DNA of 64,000 nucleotides from Sphingomonas naphthae (GTDB lineage: Bacteria > Pseudomonadota > Alphaproteobacteria > Sphingomonadales > Sphingomonadaceae), in NCBI RefSeq assembly GCF_028607085.1, contig NZ_CP117411.1:248001-312000 (forward strand), written 5' to 3'. Below are positions 53,491-61,029 of this stretch, one piece after another (position 1 is the stretch's first letter; each line of letters opens with the position of its first letter). A model generated the notes under the pieces. It was given only the letters and a program-made list of their open reading frames with translations, searched no databases and was not told the DNA's origin. The position numbers and the translations under genes were made by a program.

Positions 53491-53580
53491 ATGAACATGA
53501 AGGACATTCCCGGTTATCCGGCGAATCCGCTTGGTCGCGATGCCGCAGGGGGTGAGAACCGCTACGGCCTATCCGCTTGA
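53491..53580 (+). CDS. 29-residue peptide resembling a NUMOD4 start (possible HNH gene remnant)
   Basis: GGAG precedes ATG 53491; the peptide is MNMKDIPGYPANPLGRDAAG..., ending GLSA. The KDIPGY...N.LGR pattern recalls the NUMOD4 motif that opens many phage HNH endonucleases, and HNH genes often sit next to terminase in cos phages. The frame ends at once, so this is either a remnant or chance. It overlaps the end of the methyltransferase gene on the other strand. Confidence 0.3.
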   Translation: MNMKDIPGYPANPLGRDAAGGENRYGLSA

Positions 53581-54596
53581 TGAACGTCCATCAGCGCGCC
53601 GATGACTTCCGCCGCGAGGACGGGCGAGATCGCATTGCCCGCGATGCGCCAGAGACCCACTCGGCCGGGAAGCCCATCAACCAGCAAGGGTGTGCCGGGT
53701 TGGGTGCGCCGCGCTTTGCCGTCGTGACAGACGATCCACTCGTGATCGGCCCACCAGCTTCCGTTGCGGCCGTGATGTGCATCTGCATGTCGAGCGGCGT
53801 CCCCATGCCACCCTTTGTCGGATGCCGGAGCTTCATGCGCTCGCGGTGAGCCATCCATGCCTCCGGCTCCTGCCCTGAAAGGGTGGTTGTCGGCGTCACC
53901 CATGATGCCGCTTGATGCATCTGCGCCGGCATTGGCTGACCGCCCGCTCCGAAGCTCTGGTTCGGCCCGCCCTTCTCGCCGTCCGACGCGCGAGGCGTGC
54001 TCCAAGTCATGAGCCCGTTCAACAGCGGTTCGTTCGAGCGAGAGCCGCTGCGCGTCTTCCTGCCGCCCTGCACATCCGCCACTGTCGGCGTCGGCCAGTG
54101 CGACCCAGTAGAGGCGTTGTCGGATATGGGGGGCGTCCACGGCGCAAGCCGGGATATCGACGCCCCGCCCGGCGTATCCTTCTCGCGCCAGATCAGCGCG
54201 CACTCCGTCGAGCCAACCGTAGCCAGCCTTTCCCGCAACCTGCTCTCCCACGACGACAGCGGGCCGTCTGGAACTGATGAGGCGAAAGAAGTCGGGCCAC
54301 AGATGCCGAGCATCGTCGACACCGCCTCCCTTGCCCGCGACCGAGAACGGCTGACATGGACACGAGCCGGTCCACAATTCTCGATCGTCGGGCCATCCAG
54401 CCAGTCGAGCTGCGACGGACCAGAGTCCTCCGCCTGCGAAGAAGTGGCACTGCCTGTATGAGCGGAGGTCATCGGGCTGAACATCCTTGATTGATCGTGT
54501 GTCCACATCACCAGGTGCGATCACGCCGTCATCAATGAGCGCTTTCAGCACCAGAGCCGCATCGGGATCAATCTCATTGTAATACGCGACGGCCAC
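53562..54596 (-). CDS. DNA (cytosine-5) methyltransferase
   Basis: 344 residues. Motif I CHFFAGGGLWSVAARLAGWP, catalytic motif IV GSCPCQPFSVAGKG, motif VI VVGEQVAG (usual ENV is EQV), motif VIII IRQRLYWVALAD and motif X RIAGNAISPVLAAEVI are in order. It methylates cytosine at C5, probably shielding phage DNA from host restriction. Start GTG 54596 has GGAGG seven bases upstream, and translation upstream of it would cross operator repeats. The variable region is unusually rich in DAD/ANA motifs. It diverges from the RHH gene. Confidence 0.9.
   Translation of the reverse strand: MAVAYYNEIDPDAALVLKALIDDGVIAPGDVDTRSIKDVQPDDLRSYRQCHFFAGGGLWSVAARLAGWPDDRELWTGSCPCQPFSVAGKGGGVDDARHLWPDFFRLISSRRPAVVVGEQVAGKAGYGWLDGVRADLAREGYAGRGVDIPACAVDAPHIRQRLYWVALADADSGGCAGRQEDAQRLSLERTAVERAHDLEHASRVGRREGRAEPELRSGRSANAGADASSGIMGDADNHPFRAGAGGMDGSPRAHEAPASDKGWHGDAARHADAHHGRNGSWWADHEWIVCHDGKARRTQPGTPLLVDGLPGRVGLWRIAGNAISPVLAAEVIGALMDVHQADRP
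53591..54511 (-). other. 306-codon open frame overlapping the cytosine methyltransferase in the +1 frame
   Basis: Fully nested in the methyltransferase gene. The predicted protein (MMWTHDQSRMFSPMTSAHTG...) carries repeated WPTPT/WSTPRASD/WVTPT motifs and NPAHPCWLMGFPAEW near its C-terminus. From memory, proteins with exactly these features are predicted in many phages, often at cytosine-methyltransferase loci. Either the two frames are both used, or such predictions are shadows of conserved methyltransferase DNA (LADAD in one frame gives WPTPT in the other). Not counted as a gene here. Confidence 0.35.
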
Positions 54597-54612
54597 AAAT
54601 GCGCCTCCAAGG

Positions 54613-54702
54613 TGATATCTTGTTGCGACCTTAGATGATATCACCTACGGGTCAATAGAAGATATCATCTTGGAGGATGGTTTGACCGAATACATGATAT
54701 CA
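54613..54702. promoter_or_regulatory. Operator cluster: four TGATATCA-type sites between divergent genes
   Basis: Sites: TGATATCT (54613-54620), TGATATCA (54636-54643), AGATATCA (54660-54667) and TGATATCA (54695-54702); the consensus is an 8-bp palindrome. Spacings are 23, 24 and 35 bases. The array covers the start region of both the cytosine methyltransferase and the RHH gene, so the RHH protein is the likely binder, repressing both. The last site lies inside the RHH coding start. Confidence 0.75.
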
Positions 54703-54879
54703 CGCACACATCGTCCGGTGGGGCAGAAGCGAATCAATCACGAGCAGATGCCAGCGCGGCTGGCGGAGGGCACCCTTGCGAGGATGGACGCGGTCCTTGT
54801 GCCGCCTGAGAAACGCGCCGAGTTCGTCAGGGTAGCAATCGAACGAGAGATAAAGAGGCGTGAAAAGGCGGCGAAATGA
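54682..54879 (+). CDS. Ribbon-helix-helix-like regulator
   Basis: 65 residues from TTG 54682, which has GGAGG five bases upstream; ATG 54694 lacks this. A basic N-terminus (ISRTHRPVGQKRINHEQ) precedes a strand-helix-helix pattern (MPARLAEGTLARMDAVLVPP, EKRAEFVRVAIEREIKRREK) like RHH repressors. The TGATATCA array in front suggests autoregulation. Its stop overlaps the transposase-like gene start (ATGA). Confidence 0.7.
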   Translation: MTEYMISRTHRPVGQKRINHEQMPARLAEGTLARMDAVLVPPEKRAEFVRVAIEREIKRREKAAK

Positions 54880-56249
54880 ACTGGTTGCGACTTGATGGCT
54901 TCGACGTTGGCGATCCTCGCGAGATCCGCGACGAGGACGGCCGGCTGACAGAAATTCAGGTCGATTGCGTCCCGAACACGTTCGACGTCGACCTCTGCTG
55001 CCTGGCCCGCAAGCTGGTGAAGAACGGCACGCGGATCGTGAAGTATCGCGACCTGCGCCTTGATGCCGCGCCGACCTTTCTGCACGTCACGCGCCAGCAG
55101 TATCAGTGCAAGAGCTGCGACAGCACGCTCTACCAGGGCGTCCCGCACGTCGACGGCAAGCACTTCATGACCGAGCGCCTGCGCGACGCGGTCGTGCTGT
55201 CGTCGATCAAGCGGACCTTCGCGGATGTCGAGCACGTCCACGGCGTCGATGAGAAGATGGCCCGGCTGCTGTTTCGCGCCCATGCTGACCGCGAGCTGCT
55301 GAACTACCGATACAAGGCCCCGCGCGTCCTAGGCATCGACGAGAACGCGCTGATGGGCGACCAGCGTGCCGTGATCTGCGACGTCGAGAAGGGCCTGCTG
55401 CTCGACATGCATCCGGGCTGCACCCAGTCGGACGTGCGGCGGGGTCTGGACCGCATGGAGAACTGGGGCAACGTCGAGGTGTGGTGCCAGGACATGGCCG
55501 GCCACTACAAGGGGCTGGCCAAGGATCTGTTCCCGAAGGCCGCGATCGTCGTCGACAAGTTCCACCTGCTGAAGATGGCGAACCATTGGTGAGGCGTCGT
55601 GCGCCGGGCCGAGACGCCCAAGCTGCCGGGCGAGGTGAAGAAGAAGATGCCCGGAATGGTCCGGTTGTTCGACAAGCACTGGGAGACCATGACGGACCGC
55701 CAGCAGGACCGGGTGGCCGAGATACTGGAGATGAGCCCGCGCATGAAGATGGCGTGGACCATCAAGGAATCGTTCTACTACTTCTACGACGCACCCAACC
55801 GCGAGGACGCCGAGAGCGCCTACAAGCAATGGGTCCAGTTCGCGAAGGCCGACCAGCACGAGGTGTGGAAGCCGCTGATGCTGACCGTCGCGCGCTGGCG
55901 GAAGGAGATTTTCAACTACTTCGACCACCCCTACACGAGCGGGATGGTCGAGCGGATGAACCGGTCGATCGGCGACATCAACCGGGCTGGCAATGGCATG
56001 GATTTCCAGACGCTGCGCGCCAAGGCAATCCTGCGCTACAGCCACCTGATCCCGGACTGGCGCTTCCACATGCACTTCGTCGAGATCGGCACCGACTGGC
56101 TGGACGAATACCTCGACGAGGACGCGCACGAGGAGGACGCCCTCTATGACGACCGCTACATGATCGGGTCCGGCTTCGACCCATCAATCTTGGCGGCCGA
56201 TCTGGAGGCAGGCACGTTCGACGTTCCATCAAGCAGATTCGCCGGATAA
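54876..56249 (+). pseudogene. ISL3-type transposase gene interrupted by in-frame UGA
   Basis: Two in-frame parts, 54876-55592 (238 residues) and 55593-56249, together give a 457-codon ISL3-like transposase: a degenerate zinc-binding N-terminus (QYQCKSCDSTLYQ), first Asp in VLGIDENALMGDQRAV, second in WCQDMAGHYKGLAKDLFPKA, Glu in GMVERMNRSIGDINRAGNGM. The UGA at 55590-55592 lies between the second Asp and the Glu, so an active site cannot form without readthrough; GTG 55599 could restart. No terminal inverted repeats or target duplication were seen, and the start is coupled to the RHH gene, so this looks like a resident operon gene, not a recent IS. Confidence 0.8.
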
Positions 56250-56292
56250 CCACATTCCCAAGCCCGAGTCCCGCATCGAGACCCTTGCCGTC

Positions 56293-56388
56293 ATGCAGAT
56301 CGAGTTGCTCTGCGAGATCGTCGCCGAACTGCGCGAGATCAAGAAGCGCCTGCCTCAGTGGGTGCCGGTGATCCCGAAGGAAGACTGA
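56293..56388 (+). CDS. Possible 31-residue peptide downstream of the transposase
   Basis: MQIELLCEIVAELREIKKRL followed by PQWVPVIPKED: an amphipathic helix and a short tail. It starts 43 bases after the transposase stop with no clear ribosome binding site, and the frame is open upstream. Could be the last gene of the RHH operon. The 353 bases after it (56389-56741) hold no convincing gene, only a GGGGAGG/CCTCCCC hairpin (about 56597-56617), a CGATCATGATCG palindrome (about 56509) and the terminator below. Confidence 0.35.
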   Translation: MQIELLCEIVAELREIKKRLPQWVPVIPKED

Positions 56389-56653
56389 CAATGCGCGGCT
56401 ACTGCGCCCGCCCGCATGGCTGGCCAGTAGCCGTCTTCCTATAGGTTCGGCGTTCCCATGCTTCCCGGTTATGTCAGCCCACCTGAGTGGGAGCCTGCCA
56501 CCGAGTTACGATCATGATCGAGCATGGGCCTCACACCCGCCGCCGTGGTCGGGTGGATAAGGCGGCAGGCCTTTGGTGCAACTGGATGAACGATGTGGGG
56601 AGGCGCGCTACCTCCCCGAGAGCCCGATATGGTTACGGGCTGACCTGGATATG

Positions 56654-56688
56654 AAAACGCCCGCGAGCGGGGTTATCCGCTGCGGGCG
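56654..56688 (-). terminator. Terminator of the leftward early operon
   Basis: On the minus strand CGCCCGC (56688-56682) pairs with GCGGGCG (56664-56658), followed by TTTTC. It lies 54 bases past the last gene of the replication block and separates it from the transposase/methyltransferase region. Confidence 0.75.
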
Positions 56689-56741
56689 CAATTCGATGTT
56701 TGGGAAGATTGTCATTTTTCATGGCCACCCGCAAGCCCTTT

Positions 56742-57512
56742 TCACGCGGCATCTCGGGATGCGGCGATCTCATCGTCACTCCACAGGCGGTAAACCCGAT
56801 CGACGCAGGCCGGCCAGCGGTTGAGGGCCTCAATCAGCAGCCGCCGGGCCCGTCGGTGATGGACGCCATGCCGCTTGGCCGCGACGCTGTAACCGATCGC
56901 ATCGCCGACGATCATGTCCAGCACGAGCTGGCGCGGCATAGGTAGCTGCTCGCGCCATTGGCCATAGGCCATGTGCAGACGGATGCGGCGGATGCTCTCG
57001 CCGACCCTGTTGCGGTTGCCGCCTCCATTATCGACGCGAGCTTCGAGGCTGGCCACGCTCACCGCAACGTCGCTCTCAATCGAACGATGGACATTGGCGA
57101 TCTCGGCCGCCCATTCGAGCTGGTCGGCGTCGATCGTGCCATTGGCTTTCATCTGCACGAGCGCGTCGGAGTGCGTACCCTGAGCCTTCTCCAGCGTCTC
57201 GGGCGTACCGGCGAATCCAGTGAAGCGCGAGCCCTTCATGGCCTCCGACCGCAGGCGAGCCTTTTCCACCTTCCATTCCGCCTTGCTCATACCAGCCGGC
57301 TTGGATCCCAACTTGGGCGGATCGGGTCGGTAGCCCATGACGCGCTCGTCAACGCGCTGGCGCTGGCGGCGCATTGCATCTGCCAGCCGCCCTTGGCGCG
57401 CCTGATAGCGCGCGACTGCGGCCGGGTCCGCCGCGTAGCGAGCGGCCAAGGCGGCGCGGGCCGCCCTGATCCGCTCGGCTCGCTCCTTCGGTGTCTCGCT
57501 TCCCCGCCCCAT
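56742..57512 (-). CDS. HTH protein at the end of the early operon (possible late regulator)
   Basis: 256 basic residues. The N-terminal half is a long charged helix region (SETPKERAERIRAARAALAA). The C-terminal part has MPRQLVLDMIVGDAIGYSVA followed by AAKRHGVHHRRARRLLIEAL, a helix-turn-helix pattern. As the last gene before the terminator it occupies the place of antiterminator or late activator genes in lambda-type phages; that role is inferred. ATG 57512 (GGAG nine bases upstream) is preferred over GTG 57518. Confidence 0.6.
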   Translation of the reverse strand: MGRGSETPKERAERIRAARAALAARYAADPAAVARYQARQGRLADAMRRQRQRVDERVMGYRPDPPKLGSKPAGMSKAEWKVEKARLRSEAMKGSRFTGFAGTPETLEKAQGTHSDALVQMKANGTIDADQLEWAAEIANVHRSIESDVAVSVASLEARVDNGGGNRNRVGESIRRIRLHMAYGQWREQLPMPRQLVLDMIVGDAIGYSVAAKRHGVHHRRARRLLIEALNRWPACVDRVYRLWSDDEIAASRDAA

Positions 57513-57565
57513 ACTCACTTACTCCGATCCCGTTCTCTCTATGTACTGATGATGCAGGTGGTGGG

Positions 57566-58204
57566 CTACGCCGCTTCCCGTGATTGGTCGGGTTCGGCTG
57601 CCGGAAGGCGATAGGTTCCGCCGTCCGGCTTGAACCGGATACGGGAGCCCATGGCCTCCATCTCCGCATTGGCCGCGTCGACGTCGAATGGATCGGCCGC
57701 CTCGGGCTCCGGCGCGGCGCGGAGAATCTGGCGCAGCCGCCAAGCGCGCACCACACGGAGCGGGGCCGGCAGCTTCGCCGCGTGCTCGCGGATCTCGGCG
57801 ATCGTCGGAAAGAACCGGTTCGCATTGATCGCCGCGCTGAAGGCGTCCGCGAGGATGTCGGCGTCGATATCCGCCAACTGGCGCTGATACAGGTCGATAC
57901 GCGCCGCCGCCTCATCGTCACTGACCCGCTGCGCCGGGAAGGCGACGGCGGCCGCACCGACGAGCGCGGCGATCTTCCGTGGTCCGGTGCCTCGCGGCGC
58001 CTGATCGTAGGCCGCCAGAGCGTCGACCGCCGCCGCCCTATCCTCGCCCGTCAACGCCGGCAGCCGGGCGGCGCCATCGGCCCACAGGCCATGGTCATCC
58101 ACCACCGCCGCGAGCGATGGCGGCAGCAGCGGCGCGGACCATCGGGTTGCAAGGCTCGTCGTTCGCTGGTCGGCGAGGGCGGTGCTGGGAGGTCTGTCGG
58201 TCAT
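57566..58204 (-). CDS. Replication protein, probable helicase loader (lambda P-like position)
   Basis: 212 residues. RIDLYQRQLADIDADILADA with NANRFFPTIAEIREHAAKLP is a pattern I know from phage replication proteins that follow an initiator gene and recruit the host helicase. ATG 58204 has GAGGG six bases upstream but gives a 110-base overlap with the initiator; GTG 58105 would cut the overlap to 11. Function is by position and pattern. Confidence 0.65.
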   Translation of the reverse strand: MTDRPPSTALADQRTTSLATRWSAPLLPPSLAAVVDDHGLWADGAARLPALTGEDRAAAVDALAAYDQAPRGTGPRKIAALVGAAAVAFPAQRVSDDEAAARIDLYQRQLADIDADILADAFSAAINANRFFPTIAEIREHAAKLPAPLRVVRAWRLRQILRAAPEPEAADPFDVDAANAEMEAMGSRIRFKPDGGTYRLPAAEPDQSREAA

Positions 58205-58880
58205 AGGAACCCTCGATCAGGCGGGTGAAGCTCTTGGGCTGAAGGAGGAAGTCGAAATCGGCTCGCCACCCTCGGTCGCTGTCGCCACGGCAGAATGGCG
58301 ACCGCTCGATGGCGGCGATGGCCTCGGTGAAGGCGTCGGGGCCGAACTCGGCAAGGCGGGCGCGGAGACGGCCCTTGCGCTCGGCGGTGAGTTTCACGAC
58401 CGCGCTCAGGCCGGTACGCTTCGCCATGTCGTTCCAGGCGGCCACCGCGCCGTCGAGGGCTGCGGCTTCGCGCTGACCCGCCGCCATGGCTGCCAGCGTT
58501 GCCAGTGCCAGGCGATTGGCCATGATCCGGGAGGTGATCGGAACCGAAATCGGATCGGCCTCGCGCTCGTGCGGTACACACACACACGGGGTGGGGGTTA
58601 ATTTTTGGGGGTCTGGGGGGCTTTTATTGGGGGTAGGGGGCGCGGTGACGGATTCCGTCACATCGGCGTCACGGGCGTCACATGTGACGCTCTGTGACGA
58701 CTGGTGACGCTCCCGCCAGCGGCGAGTGCGCAGTGCCCCCTTGCTCGGGAGCGCGGCCGCTTCGATCGCAGATCGCGCCTCCGCCTCTGCACGCGCGAGG
58801 GCTGCCGCCACCTCGCCGACAAGGGCGAGTGGCGTGCCGGCCTCTATGAGGCGCGCGAGCAGGGCGGCGGAGTCGACCAC
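58095..58880 (-). CDS. Replication initiator (lambda O-like)
   Basis: 261 residues. The C-terminal half (WNDMAKRTGLSAVVKLTAER, then RSPFCRGDSDRGWRADFDFL and LLQPKSFTRLIEGSYD) is characteristic of phage O-like initiators. A Pro/Thr/Cys-rich linker (SVTAPPTPNKSPPDPQKLTP) separates it from a helical N-terminus with TRRWRERHQ. The linker DNA carries the presumed origin, as in lambda O. GTG 58880 follows directly on the preceding stop. Confidence 0.82.
   Translation of the reverse strand: MVDSAALLARLIEAGTPLALVGEVAAALARAEAEARSAIEAAALPSKGALRTRRWRERHQSSQSVTCDARDADVTESVTAPPTPNKSPPDPQKLTPTPCVCVPHEREADPISVPITSRIMANRLALATLAAMAAGQREAAALDGAVAAWNDMAKRTGLSAVVKLTAERKGRLRARLAEFGPDAFTEAIAAIERSPFCRGDSDRGWRADFDFLLQPKSFTRLIEGSYDRQTSQHRPRRPANDEPCNPMVRAAAAAIARGGGG
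58588..58709. other. Putative phage replication origin: six G-tracts plus seven phased iterons
   Basis: Seven TGACG/CGTCA copies start at 58646, 58656, 58667, 58676, 58685, 58695 and 58705, spaced 9-11 bases, that is about one helical turn. Directly to the left the plus strand has six tracts of four to six G between 58588 and 58640, broken by AT-rich TTAATTTTT and CTTTTATT. Iterons beside an unwinding element inside the initiator gene is the lambda plan. Confidence 0.75.
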
Positions 58881-59069
58881 CTACCCGCGCACCTCGCGCA
58901 CGAGCGGATCCGCACGATAGGCCTGATGGACCTTCGTGGCGGCGCCGCGACGGGCTGCGTCCTGACGGGCAAGGCGGTCAGCCTTGCGCGCCGCCAGTGC
59001 CGCCAGCGTGTCACGGATGACGCGCTGGCGGGCTGGGGAGCGGCCGAGGGGCTCGAGCGCGCTCGGCAT
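58881..59069 (-). CDS. Small basic protein before the initiator, 62 residues
   Basis: Arg/Ala-rich helix (RVIRDTLAALAARKADRLAR, then QDAARRGAATKVHQ). ATG 59069 overlaps the preceding stop (TGATG) and its own stop abuts the initiator GTG, so it is tightly built into the operon. No family recognised; a nucleic-acid-binding role would fit the charge. Confidence 0.6.
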   Translation of the reverse strand: MPSALEPLGRSPARQRVIRDTLAALAARKADRLARQDAARRGAATKVHQAYRADPLVREVRG

Positions 59070-59506
59070 CACGCGACAACCTTCGCCGACACCTGGGCCA
59101 GCTTAGAGCGGAGCGAGGCAATCTCACTCTGCACGATGGCTTGGTGTTCGCGGGAAAGCTGATCGAGGGCGTTGATGTCGGCGCGCAGGGCGCAGATCGC
59201 TGCCGGCTCCTTGATCTCGCCGAAGCCGGCGAGGCGGAACTCGGCGACGGTGGCCGGGGAAACGCCAGTCTCGTCGGCGATCTTCTTATCCGACCAGCCC
59301 ACCGCGTAGGCGCCGGCATCGGTATCGAAATGCTCGCTCAGCAGGCCGATCATCTGGACCTGCGCCTTCATTGCGGCGGGCGATGGCTTTGACGCCATGG
59401 GCTTCTCCTTGGTGCGCGAGGCGCGGCAATCGGGGCAGACGTGGGGGTCGATCGACCATCCGGCCTGCGTGAACTTCTGGTCGATTTGCTCGGGCGGCAT
59501 CAGCAT
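59069..59506 (-). CDS. Zinc-ribbon plus HTH early protein; true start unresolved
   Basis: From ATG 59506 the protein has 145 residues, with HVCPDCR near residue 24 and an HTH-like part (SDKKIADETGVSPATVAEFR). In-frame codons upstream of 59506 read CSTCAKRGERKLRM, giving the other half of a four-cysteine ribbon, but no usual start codon exists between there and the DUF2303 stop at 59650. Alternatively ATG 59398, with AAGGAG six bases upstream, starts a protein lacking the ribbon. A start-codon change or non-canonical start is possible. Confidence 0.6.
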   Translation of the reverse strand: MLMPPEQIDQKFTQAGWSIDPHVCPDCRASRTKEKPMASKPSPAAMKAQVQMIGLLSEHFDTDAGAYAVGWSDKKIADETGVSPATVAEFRLAGFGEIKEPAAICALRADINALDQLSREHQAIVQSEIASLRSKLAQVSAKVVA

Positions 59507-59649
59507 CCGCAGTTTCCGCTCGCCGCGTTTCGCGCAGGTCGAGCATTGCAGATGCGCGGTGATGGTGGGCGCGCCAATGCCGGGGCGGGTCGTGACCGAC
59601 CTGCCCCGGTTGGCGAGCTTGTAACTATGGCCCTGATGGCCCGTATTCC

Positions 59650-60585
59650 TCAGGCTTCCGGACGACCGAGGAATACGGGCAAATCGGTCTCCGCCCGCAC
59701 CTGATTGATGGCGCCTCTGAAGGCCGCGTCGAAGGTGCGATCGAGCCGGAACAGCTCGTACCAGAACACGATGGCACCGGCGTTGACGCGGTAGCGCAGG
59801 CGGGCGGCGATGCGCCAGAAGAGCCCGTGCCGGAAGATCGGGATCCCGATCATGAACACCTTCGGCACCTTCACCGGCGCGCCGGTGTCATCGGTGTGGG
59901 TCGCGTTCCAGTGGACCTGTCCTTCGCCGCTGGCGAGGTTGACGACCTGCCGGACGGTGCTCTGCTCGTTGACGGAGAGACCCCGCGCCAGTTCCATCAG
60001 CCGCGTAGGGCCGGCGATGATGTCGGGGCCGCCCAGCTCGTTGACGAGGTGCTGGATATCCTCGCTCAGCTCGTCCTCGCCGGGAATGAGCATCATCAGG
60101 TCGGGCAGGCGATCTTCGAGGAACGCCGCGAAGTCGGTCATCGACATCTTCTTACCGTCGGTCGCCAGCCACGCCCTCCATTCGTCCGACATGGGAAAGG
60201 CGAAGGTCGCGCGGTGCTTGCCGAACCTGGGCGCCGTGCCCGGCCCGCCGGTCGGGTGATAGTCCAGCACCGCCGTCATGCTCGGCTTCGTCCGCTCATC
60301 GTCGGCGAAGATGACGCTCTCGGCATCCTTGAAGCGGTTCACGTGCGCCATCAGGCTTTCGAGGGAGAGCATGACGGCCGTGCCGTGGCGGTGCAGCGGC
60401 GCTTCCCGGTAGAGATCGAACAGCAACGGCGACAACGCCCGCACATCGTTGCCTGAGCGGATGACGAGGGCCTCGGCGCCGGTGCCCGGCTCCTTGGCGG
60501 TAAGGATGTCCGCCTTCACATATTCTTCGACGAGGCTGCGGGCCTCGGCGACCACGCCGCCGTGCGGATCGGTGAAATCGACCAT
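59650..60585 (-). CDS. DUF2303 (YfdQ-like) phage protein
   Basis: 311 residues (start MVDFTDPHGGVVAEARSLVE). SLESLMAHVNRFKDAESVIF, TAVLDYHPTGG and RFGKHRATFAFPMSDEWRAW are hallmark segments of DUF2303, a family common in phage early regions and of unknown function. ATG 60585 has AAGGA upstream. It follows a 133-residue early gene. Confidence 0.9.
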   Translation of the reverse strand: MVDFTDPHGGVVAEARSLVEEYVKADILTAKEPGTGAEALVIRSGNDVRALSPLLFDLYREAPLHRHGTAVMLSLESLMAHVNRFKDAESVIFADDERTKPSMTAVLDYHPTGGPGTAPRFGKHRATFAFPMSDEWRAWLATDGKKMSMTDFAAFLEDRLPDLMMLIPGEDELSEDIQHLVNELGGPDIIAGPTRLMELARGLSVNEQSTVRQVVNLASGEGQVHWNATHTDDTGAPVKVPKVFMIGIPIFRHGLFWRIAARLRYRVNAGAIVFWYELFRLDRTFDAAFRGAINQVRAETDLPVFLGRPEA

Positions 60586-60623
60586 TGGGTCAGTCCTTCT
60601 GCTGGTGTTGAAAGGGGGTGGCG

Positions 60624-61025
60624 TCAGTTGCCGAAGTTGCGTTCGCCACGGACTTCGCGGGCGCCGAACAGATTGCCTTGGTGCGGATTGTTCGGGGTGA
60701 AGCGACCGTCCTCGGTCTGCCACATGATCGACTTCGGCCGCTTCGGCGTGGGCACATCGAACTTGTACTTCGAGGCGATCTCGGTGACCCGGCCGTCGAG
60801 CGCGAAGTCGAGGCTGATGGTCAGCTTGCCCTTGGCCTTGCCGCCGGAGATGATGGCCGCGTTCGCCAGATCGGACGCGAACGTGCGCATCTCCTCCGTC
60901 ATCTCGCGGTTGAACTCGCCGTCCTCCAACATGCGGATGAACATGTCGAAGGTGTTGGCCGCCGGGACGTTGGCCTTGCCGTCCGCCGCATAGCTCGACG
61001 GTGGGTTTTCGGGATCGATCAGCAT
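60624..61025 (-). CDS. Hypothetical early phage protein, 133 residues
   Basis: Starts MLIDPENPPSSYAADGKANV. The part KGKLTISLDFALDGRVTEIA and MWQTEDGRFTPNNPHQGNLF is seen in phage proteins encoded next to DUF2303, possibly nucleic-acid binding, but I cannot name a family. ATG 61025, four bases after the methyltransferase stop. Confidence 0.65.
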   Translation of the reverse strand: MLIDPENPPSSYAADGKANVPAANTFDMFIRMLEDGEFNREMTEEMRTFASDLANAAIISGGKAKGKLTISLDFALDGRVTEIASKYKFDVPTPKRPKSIMWQTEDGRFTPNNPHQGNLFGAREVRGERNFGN

Positions 61026-61029
61026 CGTG

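Noticed and set aside
55590-55592. UGA in the transposase as recoding (selenocysteine or a changed code)
   Set aside because: Many intact genes in the window end in UGA, no recoding element is visible, and the site between two catalytic residues fits inactivation better.
54876-56249. Simple insertion of an IS element into the prophage
   Set aside because: No inverted repeats or target duplication were found, and the start codon overlaps the RHH stop, which an insertion would not normally create.
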